From Myxococcales bacterium (lineage in GTDB: Bacteria; Myxococcota_A; Polyangia; Polyangiales; Polyangiaceae): a DNA stretch of 64,000 nucleotides. Both the position numbers and the translations under genes were made by a program. Position 1 is the first letter of the stretch; the number at the start of each line of letters is the position of its first letter. Below, one piece after another: positions 44,625 to 53,395 of the stretch. The DNA is taken from assembly GCA_016712525.1 (NCBI GenBank), contig JADJQX010000001.1:1612001-1676000 (forward strand). Reading direction: 5' to 3'. The notes below the pieces were generated by a model. The model saw only the letters and a list, made by a program, of their open reading frames with translations, ran no database searches and was not told the DNA's origin.

Positions 44625-45275
44625 ATGGAACCCGCATTTTGGCAGGAGCGCTGGGCGAACGGGCAGATCGGCTTTCACGAGGGGCGACCCAACACGCTGC
44701 TCGTCGAGCACGCAGGGGTGCTCGATGGCTTCTCGCGGCTCTACGTTCCGCTCTGCGGGAAGGCCGTCGATCTAGTGTACTTGCGCGAGCGCGGGCACCA
44801 CGTTACGGGCACAGAGCTCGTGGGGGAGGCCATCACCCAGCTCTTCTCCGAGCTCGGCGAGGCGCCCATGACGGCGTCGGTCGCGCCCTACACGAAGCAC
44901 GAGGGGCGAGACCTCGTGGTGCTCGAGGGCGACGCTTTCGCCCTCACACCCGACCACACGGGAGGCCACTTCGACGGGGCCTACGATCGTGCCGCGTTCG
45001 TGGCGATCGACCCGAAGATGCGCCGTGCCTACGCGGACACGATGGCGCGCGTCGTGCGCCGAGGCGGCGTCGTCCTCATGGTGACGTTCGACTACCCGCA
45101 AGAGAAGGTCTCGGGGCCGCCCTGGTCCGTCCCGAAGGGAGAGGTCGAGGCCACCTTTGGTCCCGATTTCGCGGTGACCCTGGTCGCCGAGCGTGCGCAG
45201 CCCGGGACCCCGAAGCAGGTCGCGGCGGGCGTGCACGAGGTCCACGAGCGCGCCCACCTGCTCCGGAGGCGATGA
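44625..45275 (+). CDS. tpm: Thiopurine S-methyltransferase
   Basis: 216 residues from the ATG at 44625, the start indicated by the family N-terminus MEPAFWQERWANGQIGFHEG. SAM-binding motifs follow: RLYVPLCGKAVDLVYLRERGHHVTG and DGAYDRAAFVAIDP. Enzymes of this family methylate thiol, selenium or tellurium compounds (thiopurine methyltransferase; bacterial Tpm gives tellurite or selenite tolerance). Length matches the family. The gene is alone on the plus strand; 290 bp upstream have no recognisable gene. Confidence 0.92.
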   Translation: MEPAFWQERWANGQIGFHEGRPNTLLVEHAGVLDGFSRLYVPLCGKAVDLVYLRERGHHVTGTELVGEAITQLFSELGEAPMTASVAPYTKHEGRDLVVLEGDAFALTPDHTGGHFDGAYDRAAFVAIDPKMRRAYADTMARVVRRGGVVLMVTFDYPQEKVSGPPWSVPKGEVEATFGPDFAVTLVAERAQPGTPKQVAAGVHEVHERAHLLRRR

Positions 45276-45321
45276 AGGGGCCACCCGACTCTGCGCGTGT
45301 CCCATCTCCTCTGATCCGTAA

Positions 45322-45507
45322 ACGTGCCCGTGCCCGTGCCCGTGCCCGACAAAGGCAACGTGACGTTCGCTCCCCGTGATTCCGCAGAGAGCCGGGCAAG
45401 GGCAGGGGGCACGCAAAGACGGAGTCGCGAACGCTCGATGCGCGGGCCGAAGCCTGCGGGCACGGGCACGTTCGAGAGCCGCGCCGGGCACGGGCACGTT
45501 CGAGAGC
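45322..45507. repeat. GTGCCC/GGGCAC hexamer repeats, inverted arms
   Basis: Four tandem GTGCCC-type hexamers (45323-45350) face tandem GGGCAC hexamers about 100 bp away. The downstream arm is a duplicated block ending gggcacgttcgagagc (near 45465-45484 and 45486-45507). The two arms are inverted relative to each other and could pair. They lie between the tpm stop codon and the 3' end of the Spy-like gene, so they may act as a terminator-like structure or be relics of a small repeat family. Confidence 0.6.
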
Positions 45508-45514
45508 AGACGTT

Positions 45515-46513
45515 TCAGGGCTCGTGGTCGCCCCAGCCGTGGGGGCCGTGGGGGCCCGGCTTTCCCATGGGTCCGCGGGGTCCCCCGAAGTGCGGGCCTC
45601 GCGCGTGGGTCATGCTCGCGGCGAGCTTCTCGCGCTGCTCGGGCTTCAAGATGGGCAAGAGCTGCGCGAACACCTTGGCCTGCTCCTGGAACGGGACGCG
45701 GAGCTTCTTCGGATCGCGGTAGGGGAGCGTCTTCGCCGAAAACCCGTCCTTGGCGAAGGCCGCGAGGAGCGCCGTCGTGTTCTTCTTGTCTTCTTCGCGG
45801 TCGGCCTCCATGCGCTGGCGCTCGTTGCTCGGGAGCACCGCCTCGACCTTCTTTTGCTGGGCCTCGTCGAGCCCGAGGTTCTTCGCCATGCGCTCGGCGA
45901 CCTGCTTCTTCTCGTCGGCCGGGGAGCCCGCGTCGGGGCGCGCCTTGGCGAGGTGGGCGTCGCGGTTCGTGAGCTTCTGCTGGAGCTGGTTCGCGATGGT
46001 CGTCCTCTCGATGGGGCCGAGCGCCGCGTAAATTCCGTCGAGCGCGACGACCTCCTTGTCGTGCGCCTCCTTCGCGGCCTTCTCGAGCTCGGCGTAGAGG
46101 GGCTCGAGCTTCGCAGTCTCGATCTTCCCGGCTTTGACCTGCGTCGAGAGCTCGTCGTGGATCTTGCGGCCCTCGTCACGCGTGCCGTCCGTCTCGGTGA
46201 ACGACTTGGCGATCGCGTCGAGCTTCTGGTTTTTCTCGGGATCGCGGAGGTCGAGCGAGTTGATGGCGCTCAGGATCATCGTCACGTGGCCCGCGTTCCG
46301 GGGGATGGCGCGCTTCGGGGCTTGGGCCTCTGCGCCGCCACCGTCGGTCGGGGCTGCGGCGCTCGCGTCATCGTTCGCGGGGGTGCTCGGGGCGGCCGAG
46401 GCCGTGCTCGCCGCGCTCGGTGCGGGTGGCGTCCCCTGGGACTCTTGGCTCTTGCACGCGGCGACCGAGAGCAGGGCGACGAGGGCGACGAAGCGAGGCG
46501 AGGTCGATGTCAT
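45515..46513 (-). CDS. Spy/CpxP-like periplasmic lipoprotein
   Basis: 332 residues from the ATG at 46513. A signal peptide with lipobox VAAC (Cys about 20) is followed by an Ala/Pro/Ser linker. The helical mature domain contains two LTxxQ-like signatures (GLDEAQQKKVEAVL and LKPEQREKLAASM) as in the Spy/CpxP/ZraP family of periplasmic chaperones and metal sensors. It ends in a Gly/Pro/His tail (PHFGGPRGPM, PHGPHGWGDHEP), which could bind metal ions. Family members suppress protein aggregation or sense envelope stress. No two-component genes are adjacent. Confidence 0.7.
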   Translation of the reverse strand: MTSTSPRFVALVALLSVAACKSQESQGTPPAPSAASTASAAPSTPANDDASAAAPTDGGGAEAQAPKRAIPRNAGHVTMILSAINSLDLRDPEKNQKLDAIAKSFTETDGTRDEGRKIHDELSTQVKAGKIETAKLEPLYAELEKAAKEAHDKEVVALDGIYAALGPIERTTIANQLQQKLTNRDAHLAKARPDAGSPADEKKQVAERMAKNLGLDEAQQKKVEAVLPSNERQRMEADREEDKKNTTALLAAFAKDGFSAKTLPYRDPKKLRVPFQEQAKVFAQLLPILKPEQREKLAASMTHARGPHFGGPRGPMGKPGPHGPHGWGDHEP

Positions 46514-46608
46514 GGGCGCACGATAGCGCGCTTTTTTCCGCGCGCGACGCGGACGACCTCGCACGGCCAGAAATGCGCACGCGTGGCCCGTCGATGGGCC
46601 CGGGAGCG

Positions 46609-47556
46609 CTACGCGCGCGCGGGGACGGGCGCGATCTCGGAGGTGTCACGCGTGGCCATGACGTTCGCGCCGAGCAAGACGAGCATGACCCACACGGCGT
46701 CGGCCATCACCAGGTGCACGAGCTGCAGCGGGATCGGCGCGAGCAGCCCGACGTTGGCGAGGCCGATGCCAAGCTGCACGAAATAGAGCGCCGCGAGCAG
46801 CTTCGAGGCGCGTGACACCTCGGCGTCACCGGGCCGCGCCGCCCGCGCGAGCGTCGCCGTTCCTACGACGAGGGCGCCCACCGTCACGGCGAAGAGCGGG
46901 TGGAGCGCGCGCAGGCGGAGGAACACGTGCGAGCCCGCGGCCAGATCTTGCGCGAGCCCGTCGCCGAGGGAACGCGCGGGGAAGAGCGTGTCGCCCAGGG
47001 CGGCGATGGCGCCCGAGGTGCCCACGAGGAGCATCGCGAGGGCCGAGATCGCGAGCGGCCACGCGATGACGCCCTGGTTTTTCAGGCGAATGGGGCGACC
47101 ACCGCCACCGAGGTGCGCGGTGAGCACGAGGCTCGCGAGCAAGAAGAACGTGTTCACGAGGTGCAGCGACATGCTGAGGCCGCGCTTCGCCGACGGGTTG
47201 TGCGCGACGTGCTCGAAGAGGACGAGCGCCGCGCCCACGAGGGCCTCGGCGAGCATGAAGCCGAGCTGCGCCCCGCCCGCGCGCCGCGCTTGATGCCCCT
47301 TCGGGAAGGCGCGGAAGGCCCACACGGCCAGCACGACCGACCCGATGAGCGCGAGCCCGCTCGTGAGCCGGTGCGACATCTCGATGACCGTCTCGATCGA
47401 GCGCGGCCGGTGGATGACCTCCCCGTTGCAGGTGGGCCAGTGGCTCCCGCACCCCGCGCCCGACCCGCTCGCGCGCACGTACGCGCCCCACACGATGACG
47501 AGGGCGTTGTAGGCCAGGAAGGCCCAGGCAAAACGTGCGAACCGTACGGCGGGCAT
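46609..47556 (-). CDS. ctaA: Heme A synthase (COX15/CtaA)
   Basis: About 315 residues from the ATG at 47556 (an upstream extension to 47604 is less typical). Eight TM helices. Diagnostic motifs: GAGCGSHWPTCNGEVI in the first extracellular loop, a conserved Cys pair, and heme-ligating His in EMSHRLTSG, FEHVAHN, SLHLVNT, RALHPLFAV and QLVHLVMADAVW. The enzyme oxidises heme O to heme A for cytochrome aa3-type oxidases. No ctaB or oxidase subunit gene lies in the window. It is divergent from the kinase gene at 47659. Confidence 0.93.
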   Translation of the reverse strand: MPAVRFARFAWAFLAYNALVIVWGAYVRASGSGAGCGSHWPTCNGEVIHRPRSIETVIEMSHRLTSGLALIGSVVLAVWAFRAFPKGHQARRAGGAQLGFMLAEALVGAALVLFEHVAHNPSAKRGLSMSLHLVNTFFLLASLVLTAHLGGGGRPIRLKNQGVIAWPLAISALAMLLVGTSGAIAALGDTLFPARSLGDGLAQDLAAGSHVFLRLRALHPLFAVTVGALVVGTATLARAARPGDAEVSRASKLLAALYFVQLGIGLANVGLLAPIPLQLVHLVMADAVWVMLVLLGANVMATRDTSEIAPVPARA

Positions 47557-47658
47557 CTCGGGCCGGTGCTTAGGATCGCGAGGGCCTCGACGCAAGCCGC
47601 GCACCTCCTCCTACCCATGCTTTTCGCGCACGCGAGGACCTGCTAAGTCTCGAGGCAC

Positions 47659-49263
47659 GTGGCAGACCTCGCCGACTCCGACTACAGGCGCACACTCGGG
47701 CGCTATGCGCTCTACGGCGAGTTCGCCGCGGGTGGCATGGCGACCGTCCACTACGGGCGCGTCCTCGGGGACCAGGGGGTCGCGCGGGTCGTCGCCATCA
47801 AGTGCCTCCTCCCCGAGCTCGCGAAGGACCCGGCGTTCGTCCGCATGTTCCTCGCCGAGGGGCGGCTCGCGTCCCGTGTCCGGCACCCGAACGTGGTGGC
47901 CACCCATGACGTCGTCGCGCTCGACGGCGAGCTCTTCCACGTCATGGAGTACGTCCCCGGGGACTCGCTCTCTCGGCTCTTGCGCAAGTGCCGAGAAGCG
48001 GGCGAGCCCGTGCCTCCGCGGATCGCCGTGAGCATCGCGTGCGGGCTGCTCGAGGGCCTCCACGCCGCGCACGAGGCCAAGAGCGAGCGAGGTCGCCCCC
48101 TCGGCCTCGTGCACCGGGACGTGTCCCCCCAGAATTGCCTCGTCGGGATCGACGGCACGGCCCGCGTGCTCGATTTCGGCGTCGCGACGGCCACGAACAT
48201 GGTCGACGAGGCCCCCGACCACATCAAGGGCAAGGTCTCGTACATGGCGCCCGAGCAGCTCGCCCACGAGACGGTCGACCGCCGCACCGACGTGTACGCC
48301 GCGTCCGTCGTGCTGTGGGAGACGCTCACCGGCCAGCGCCTCTTCAAGGCCGACGACATCTCCACGCTCATCGTGAGCATCATGGCCGAGCCCATTCGCC
48401 TCCCGAGCGAGCTCGCCAAGGACATCCCGACCGAGCTCGACATGGTGATCTTGAAGGGCCTCGAGCGCGAGATGCGCGATCGATGGGCGAGCGCCCGCGA
48501 GATGGCCGTGCTCCTCGAGAAGGCGTGCCCACCGGCGCCCGCGCGCGAGGTCGGCGAGTGGGTCGAGCGCGTGGGTGGCGAGCGCATCCGCTACCGCGCC
48601 GACGTGGTGGCCGAGATCGAGACGCAGCCCATCGAGGCGATCCCCGTGCCCGAGGTCGCCAAGCAGCCCAAGCCCACGCTGCCCAACGCCACCGCCGAGC
48701 TCCAAGCCCTGAACGAGAACGCCCTCCCCGCGGCACTCGAAAAGGCCCTCCAGAGCGATCCGAAGATCCGCGCGCTCCTGTCGCGGCGCTCGCAGCCCGT
48801 CATCGTGGTCGAGAAGCCCGTCGACGAGCCCGCCGTCGAGGTGAAGCCCGCCGTCGCCGCCGCGGCCGACCCGAAGCCGAGCGCACCCGAGCCCGCCGCC
48901 GCGGCCCCACAAGCTCCCGCGGCCGCGCAGGCCCCCATGGTCGCGCCGAACCCCGGGCTCACCGCGCCCCCGCCGAAGAGCAGCACGGCGCGCACGCTCG
49001 TCGTGTCGGTGCTCGTGCTCGGGCTCATCGCCGGCGCGGCCTACGTCGGCATGGTGCTCGGCGATCCCGGCGAGAGCGGCGCCCCGAAGGGAAAGCCCTC
49101 GGCCACCGCCTCGAGCGACGACGAGGCCATCGTGATCGGCAAACCTCAGGGCGGCGGCAAGCCCACGACGGGCGCTGACGCCGGCGACTGCCAAAACCCG
49201 TTTACGGTCGACGCGCAAGGCAACAAAAAGCCAAAACCTCAGTGTTTTGGCCCCACTCCGTAG
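47659..49263 (+). CDS. Ser/Thr protein kinase with C-terminal TM helix
   Basis: 534 residues from a GTG at 47659 with a weak GAGG site. The kinase domain (about 14-290) is complete: AAGGMATV loop, Lys48, HRDVSPQNCL (152 onwards), DFG at 172-174, and YMAPEQL. A Pro/Ala-rich region with a helical segment follows, then one TM helix (about 447-470) and a short extracytoplasmic tail. The HRDxSPQN loop is typical of myxobacterial kinases. Targets unknown. Divergent from ctaA. Confidence 0.92.
   Translation: MADLADSDYRRTLGRYALYGEFAAGGMATVHYGRVLGDQGVARVVAIKCLLPELAKDPAFVRMFLAEGRLASRVRHPNVVATHDVVALDGELFHVMEYVPGDSLSRLLRKCREAGEPVPPRIAVSIACGLLEGLHAAHEAKSERGRPLGLVHRDVSPQNCLVGIDGTARVLDFGVATATNMVDEAPDHIKGKVSYMAPEQLAHETVDRRTDVYAASVVLWETLTGQRLFKADDISTLIVSIMAEPIRLPSELAKDIPTELDMVILKGLEREMRDRWASAREMAVLLEKACPPAPAREVGEWVERVGGERIRYRADVVAEIETQPIEAIPVPEVAKQPKPTLPNATAELQALNENALPAALEKALQSDPKIRALLSRRSQPVIVVEKPVDEPAVEVKPAVAAAADPKPSAPEPAAAAPQAPAAAQAPMVAPNPGLTAPPPKSSTARTLVVSVLVLGLIAGAAYVGMVLGDPGESGAPKGKPSATASSDDEAIVIGKPQGGGKPTTGADAGDCQNPFTVDAQGNKKPKPQCFGPTP
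49230..49251 (+). other. Perfect stem-loop at the end of the kinase gene
   Basis: gccaaaac (49230-49237) and gttttggc (49244-49251) are perfectly complementary around a 6-base loop, just before the kinase stop codon at 49261-49263. There is no T-tract after it. It may act as a weak terminator or mRNA-stabilising structure; being in the coding region, it also encodes the last residues. Confidence 0.55.
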
Positions 49264-49303
49264 CCTCTTTCGGAGAGACCCGGTCTGGCCGTACGCTTCC
49301 ACG

Positions 49304-50662
49304 ATGGCCTCGTGGTCGTTCTTGGCTCGGCACGCGCTCGTCGGTGGTGGTCTCGCGCTCGTCGGGTGCGGCTCCGTCGGCACTCCGCCGTCACCCGATG
49401 GGTCGGCGCCGATCGAGCCCACGGCGACCTCGCCCGTCGTGCCCCTGCCTACCGATCCACCCCCCCCTCCGCCCCCTCCTCCGGTGAAGCCGGGCGCGGG
49501 GCTCGTGTGGGGCATCCTCGGCACGGGGCAGTCGCTCAGCGTCGGTGGGCGGGGTGGCGGAGCGCCGTACGAGCCCGCCGTGCGTACGGCCGGAGAGGGC
49601 CACTTCGTGCTCCGCAACATGACGGGGGGCAAGCTCGACGCCCTGCCGTTTCCGCAGGCGAAGCCCGCTTCGGAGTGGAAGCTCGAGACGCTCGCCGAGC
49701 CCATGCGCGAGGCCGGCAGCGGGTCGGGGCCGTGGCCCATCAACGTGTCGTACCAGTCGCCCCACGCGCCCTTCGCCGAGGAGATCGCGAGGCTCTCGGG
49801 CGGCAGCGTGCGCACCGCGCACATCGTCGTGGGGCAGAACGGCCAGGGCATCGACGGCATCAAGAAGGGGGGCACGGTGCACAGCTACGCGGCGTCGCTC
49901 GCCGAGGCTACGCGCATGCGTGAGCTGCTCGCCGGCCTCGGGTACGAGCTACGGTTCGCGGCGGTGCTGCTCACGCACGGCGAGACCGATCACGGCAGAG
50001 CCACCTACGCGGCCGACGTCGAGAAGCTCCAAGCCGACTACGACGCCGATCTCCGAGCGATCACCGGGCAGACGCGGCGCGTGCCCATGTTCCTCACGCA
50101 CCCGTCGGCCGCGTACGTGAACCCCCCGATGGGCATCTACAACACGACGACCGACGCGATGACCGCCGCGTGGCGCAAGAGCCCTGGCACGATCCGGCTC
50201 GTCGGAGGGAAAACGAACCTCGAGTACGCGACCGAGAATTTTCACCTCTCGGAGCGCGGCACCGCGGAGCTCGGGCGCATGTACGCGCGCCACGTCTACC
50301 CGTGGATCGCGAGCGAGACGTTCCGCGACCCGGTGGCCCCGGTCGACGTCGTGCGCGACGGCGCCAAGGTCACCATCACGACGAACCGCCCGCTGGTCGA
50401 CGATCCGCGGCACTTCGGGACGATGCACGCCACGGGCCCCTGGGCCGCGGCGAAGGGCTTCGAGGCCCACGCCATCGACGGGACGCCGATCGCCATCACG
50501 TCGGCCGAGATCACCGGCACGACCGTGGTGCTCACGTGCGCGTCGACCCCGTACGAGGTGTCGCACGCGACCTACGCCGACGGCCCGACCCCGGTCGTTC
50601 GGCGGGTGAGGCTGCGCGACGCCGACGGCGAGTGGCTCATCCAGTTCCGCAAGGTGCTCTGA
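49304..50662 (+). CDS. SGNH-hydrolase-like lipoprotein
   Basis: 452 residues from the ATG at 49304. A signal peptide ends in the lipobox LVGC (Cys about 19), followed by a poly-Pro tether. Motifs WGILGTGQSLSVGG, VVGQNGQG and LLTHGETDHG resemble blocks I, III and nearby of SGNH/GDSL hydrolases of the sialate-O-acetylesterase type (CE6/DUF303), which remove O-acetyl groups from surface sugars. ENFHLSERG near the end could supply the His of the catalytic set. It is anchored outside the membrane. The substrate is an inference. Convergent with the exporter gene, three bases away. Confidence 0.75.
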   Translation: MASWSFLARHALVGGGLALVGCGSVGTPPSPDGSAPIEPTATSPVVPLPTDPPPPPPPPPVKPGAGLVWGILGTGQSLSVGGRGGGAPYEPAVRTAGEGHFVLRNMTGGKLDALPFPQAKPASEWKLETLAEPMREAGSGSGPWPINVSYQSPHAPFAEEIARLSGGSVRTAHIVVGQNGQGIDGIKKGGTVHSYAASLAEATRMRELLAGLGYELRFAAVLLTHGETDHGRATYAADVEKLQADYDADLRAITGQTRRVPMFLTHPSAAYVNPPMGIYNTTTDAMTAAWRKSPGTIRLVGGKTNLEYATENFHLSERGTAELGRMYARHVYPWIASETFRDPVAPVDVVRDGAKVTITTNRPLVDDPRHFGTMHATGPWAAAKGFEAHAIDGTPIAITSAEITGTTVVLTCASTPYEVSHATYADGPTPVVRRVRLRDADGEWLIQFRKVL

Positions 50663-50665
50663 CGC

Positions 50666-51922
50666 TCACAGGATCTTGCGCGGCGGCACCACGGCGTTCG
50701 CGCCGATGACCCCGATGACGAGCCCACCCGCGACGAGCAGCACCTCGACCGCGCGGGCCGCTCCTTCGATCTCGCCGCGCGCGAGGGCGCTCACCGCGAG
50801 GAACCCGAACGTGCCGGGGACGAGCAGCATCATTCCTGGAATCTGGAAGAGTTGCGCGGGTTTGTCCGTGAGCTTGGCCATTCCGTTGGCGAACGCGCAC
50901 ACCCCGAACGACGCGAGGAACGCCGCCGCGTGCACGGGCACGGCCCGCAACGCCGTGGCCGACACCCCGTACCCCACCGCGCCGGACACGAACGCCGTCC
51001 AGAGCCACGCGCGCGGCACCGAGAAGAGCACGCCGAAGCCGAACGACGCCACGAGCAGCGCCGCGAGCTGGTACCCGATGCCGAGGCCCGCGTGCGCTTG
51101 CACCTCGAACGTGACCGCGAACGCTCCGCGCCCGAGCGCCACGGCGAAGGCCACCCCGAGCACGAGGGACAAGAGCGTCACGAGCGCCTCCATGAGCCGC
51201 GCGCCGCCCGACACGAGGTTCTTCTGCGCGAGCTCGGCGAGGCCCGTGGTGAGCGTCATTCCGGGCACACGCGACACGATCGTCGCGAGCACGATGGCGT
51301 CGCGCGAGGCCCCCGACACCAGCCGCGAGGCGCCGTAGGCCAGCACCGCGGCCAAGAACGCGTGCACGAAGTCTTGGAGGAAGCGCGCCGCGGGGTTCTT
51401 TTTGACGGCGAAAATCGCGCCGTGGAGCGCGAGCGCGAGCACCGCCGAGACGCCCGCGTCGACGAGCGAGCCCCGGAAGAAAACGGCCGCCGCGCCCCCC
51501 ACGGCCCCGATCGCGAGCCATCGGAGCGCGCGTGGCCACGGCCGAGGGCTCGCGCGGTGGGCCTCGAGGTCGTCTTCGGCGGCGGCGAGATCACGCTCCC
51601 CGCGGGCGACGGCGTTGAACACGTCGTCGACGCGCACCAGGCGATCGAGGTCGAGGCCCCACTCGGTGATGCGCGCCATGCGGTGCACGGGCGTCGCGCT
51701 CGGGCCCTCGCCGCGCACGTTCACGAAGAGCCCCGTGGGGAGCGCGAAGGCCTCGGCGCGGTAGCCCTCGAGCGCCGCGATCGTGCGCACGGCGCTCTCG
51801 ACCCGGTAGGCCGGGCACCCGCACTCGAGCAGCGAGGTGCCGACGGCTACGAGGTACTCGGCCACCTCCTCGGCGCTCCGCTTGCGATCGCCCCGCCGCT
51901 CGATGACCTTCGGGCGATCCAT
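50666..51922 (-). CDS. ThrE-type threonine/serine exporter family protein
   Basis: 418 residues. The N-terminal cytosolic part has the ThrE signature (LLECGCPAYRVESAVRTI, ALPTGLFVNV), followed by ten TM helices covering the YjjP- and YjjB-like halves in one chain. Members of the family export threonine and serine or related small molecules using the proton gradient. The YjjP/YjjB split seen in enterobacteria is fused here as in actinobacteria. Seven bases separate the GST gene's stop (51930) from this gene's start, so the two are likely cotranscribed. Confidence 0.88.
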   Translation of the reverse strand: MDRPKVIERRGDRKRSAEEVAEYLVAVGTSLLECGCPAYRVESAVRTIAALEGYRAEAFALPTGLFVNVRGEGPSATPVHRMARITEWGLDLDRLVRVDDVFNAVARGERDLAAAEDDLEAHRASPRPWPRALRWLAIGAVGGAAAVFFRGSLVDAGVSAVLALALHGAIFAVKKNPAARFLQDFVHAFLAAVLAYGASRLVSGASRDAIVLATIVSRVPGMTLTTGLAELAQKNLVSGGARLMEALVTLLSLVLGVAFAVALGRGAFAVTFEVQAHAGLGIGYQLAALLVASFGFGVLFSVPRAWLWTAFVSGAVGYGVSATALRAVPVHAAAFLASFGVCAFANGMAKLTDKPAQLFQIPGMMLLVPGTFGFLAVSALARGEIEGAARAVEVLLVAGGLVIGVIGANAVVPPRKIL

Positions 51923-51929
51923 GACGACC

Positions 51930-52553
51930 TCAGCCGCCGAGGCCGCGCTCGGCGATGATGGCCGCGTTCCTCGCGTCGGCGCGGGTGAGGGCCTCGCGCT
52001 TCTCGAGGCGCTTGGCGTAGGCCGTGAAGGCCTCGCGCGGCTCGATCATCTTGAAGCGGAGCATGTACCGGAGGGTCGCCCCGAAGATGACGTCCGCCAT
52101 GGTGAAATCCGGTCCGAGCAGGTATTCGCCCTGCGACACCGCGTGCTCCATCGTGGCGAGCATGCTCGCGTAGTCGCCGAAGCCGGCCTGGCCGGGCTTG
52201 AACTCCCACTTGGCGGCATGGGCCATCGACCCGGGCTCGATCACGGACGGCGCGAAGAGCGCCCAGCGGTAGTACGTGCCGCGGCGCGGATCGTCGAGCG
52301 CGGGCGCGAGCTTTCCCTGGCCGTAGCGATCGGCGAGGTAGAGCCCGATGGCCGCGACCTCGGTCACGACGGTGTCGCCGTCGACGAGCGTGGGGAGCTT
52401 GCCCATGGGGTTCTTCGCGACGAAGTCCGGGTGCTTCTGCTCGCCCTTCATGAGGTCGACGTAGCCGAGCTCGTACGGCACCTCGAGCTCCTCGAGCATC
52501 CAGATGACGGTGGCCGCGCGCGAGAACGGGTGATGGTAGAGGACGATGGACAT
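51930..52553 (-). CDS. Glutathione S-transferase family protein
   Basis: 207 residues from the ATG at 52553, preceded by a GGAGCG ribosome-binding site. N-terminal thioredoxin-like domain (MSIVLYHHPFSRAATVIWML, NPMGKLPTLVDG, with cis-Pro; VTEVAAIGLYLADRYG) and C-terminal helical domain (LLGPDFTMADVIFGATLRYML with the GST N-capping box). A Ser/Tyr at the N-terminus should activate glutathione. The exact substrate is unknown. It precedes the ThrE-like exporter gene. Confidence 0.88.
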   Translation of the reverse strand: MSIVLYHHPFSRAATVIWMLEELEVPYELGYVDLMKGEQKHPDFVAKNPMGKLPTLVDGDTVVTEVAAIGLYLADRYGQGKLAPALDDPRRGTYYRWALFAPSVIEPGSMAHAAKWEFKPGQAGFGDYASMLATMEHAVSQGEYLLGPDFTMADVIFGATLRYMLRFKMIEPREAFTAYAKRLEKREALTRADARNAAIIAERGLGG

Positions 52554-52698
52554 GGGCGCTCCTTTCGGGAGCCCCGTCGTACCGCGAGAGGCGTGGCGGT
52601 GTCGAAACATGTCGTCCTTACGCGGCCGTAGGGCCATGATCGTCTCGCCCGCGAGGCTCTCGCGAAACCAGCCTCCCCTCGCGTGCGTAAGGTCCTTC

Positions 52699-53385
52699 AT
52701 GAAGCACCCGTCCTTCACCGCCGCCGTCGCCGCCTCGGTCGTGTCCGCCCTGCTCGTCGTCGCGTGCAAAGGCTCCCAGGCCTCGCCCGATCGCGCCGAG
52801 AGCCCCCACGTCTCTCCCTCTGCCGGTCAGATCGCGCCGACGGGTGTGGGCACGAACCCGGGCAACGCAGGGAAGGGGACGCCCCTCGCGGCGGCGCCCG
52901 GGCACGAGCTCGCGGCGTTCGCGATGGGGTGCTTCTGGGGCTCGGAGAACACGTTCCGCCACGTGCGCGGCGTGACGGCGACGGCCGTGGGCTACGCGGG
53001 CGGGCACACCGAGGCACCGACGTACGAGGACGTGTGCGGGCACGGCACGGGCCACGCCGAGGTGGTGCTCGTGGAGTTCGACCCGAAGGTCGTGAGCTAC
53101 GACAAGCTGCTCGAGACGTTCTGGAAGAACCACGATCCGACGACGAAGAACCGGCAAGGCCCCGACGTGGGCGACCAGTACCGGAGCGGCGTCTTCACGT
53201 TCTCGCCCGCGCAAGAGGCGGCCTACCGGGCCTCGATGGAGGCCGAGCAGAAGCGCCGCCCCAAGGCCATTACGACGATCGTCACGCCGATGAAGGTCTT
53301 CTGGAAGGCCGAGGAGTACCACCAGCAATACGACGAGAAGACCGGCCACGAGTCGTGCCCGCTCCCCGGCGTTCGCGGGACGTGA
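52699..53385 (+). CDS. msrA: Lipoprotein peptide-methionine (S)-S-oxide reductase
   Basis: 228 residues from the ATG at 52699, preceded by TAAGG. A lipobox (VVAC, Cys about 23) shows export and lipid anchoring, unusual for MsrA, which is mostly cytosolic. The catalytic motif GCFWG (Cys78) and the downstream GYAGGHTEAPTYEDVCGHGTGHAE pattern are complete. It reduces methionine-S-sulfoxide in proteins. A C-terminal resolving Cys (HESCPLPG) is present. Periplasmic repair of oxidised surface proteins is likely. It is divergent from the GST gene and ends at the edge of the repeat array. Confidence 0.92.
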   Translation: MKHPSFTAAVAASVVSALLVVACKGSQASPDRAESPHVSPSAGQIAPTGVGTNPGNAGKGTPLAAAPGHELAAFAMGCFWGSENTFRHVRGVTATAVGYAGGHTEAPTYEDVCGHGTGHAEVVLVEFDPKVVSYDKLLETFWKNHDPTTKNRQGPDVGDQYRSGVFTFSPAQEAAYRASMEAEQKRRPKAITTIVTPMKVFWKAEEYHQQYDEKTGHESCPLPGVRGT

Positions 53386-53395
53386 AGTGCGAAAA

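Noticed and set aside
49230..49251. Rho-independent terminator after the kinase gene
   Set aside because: The hairpin is perfect but inside the coding end and without a T-tract; reported only as a stem-loop.
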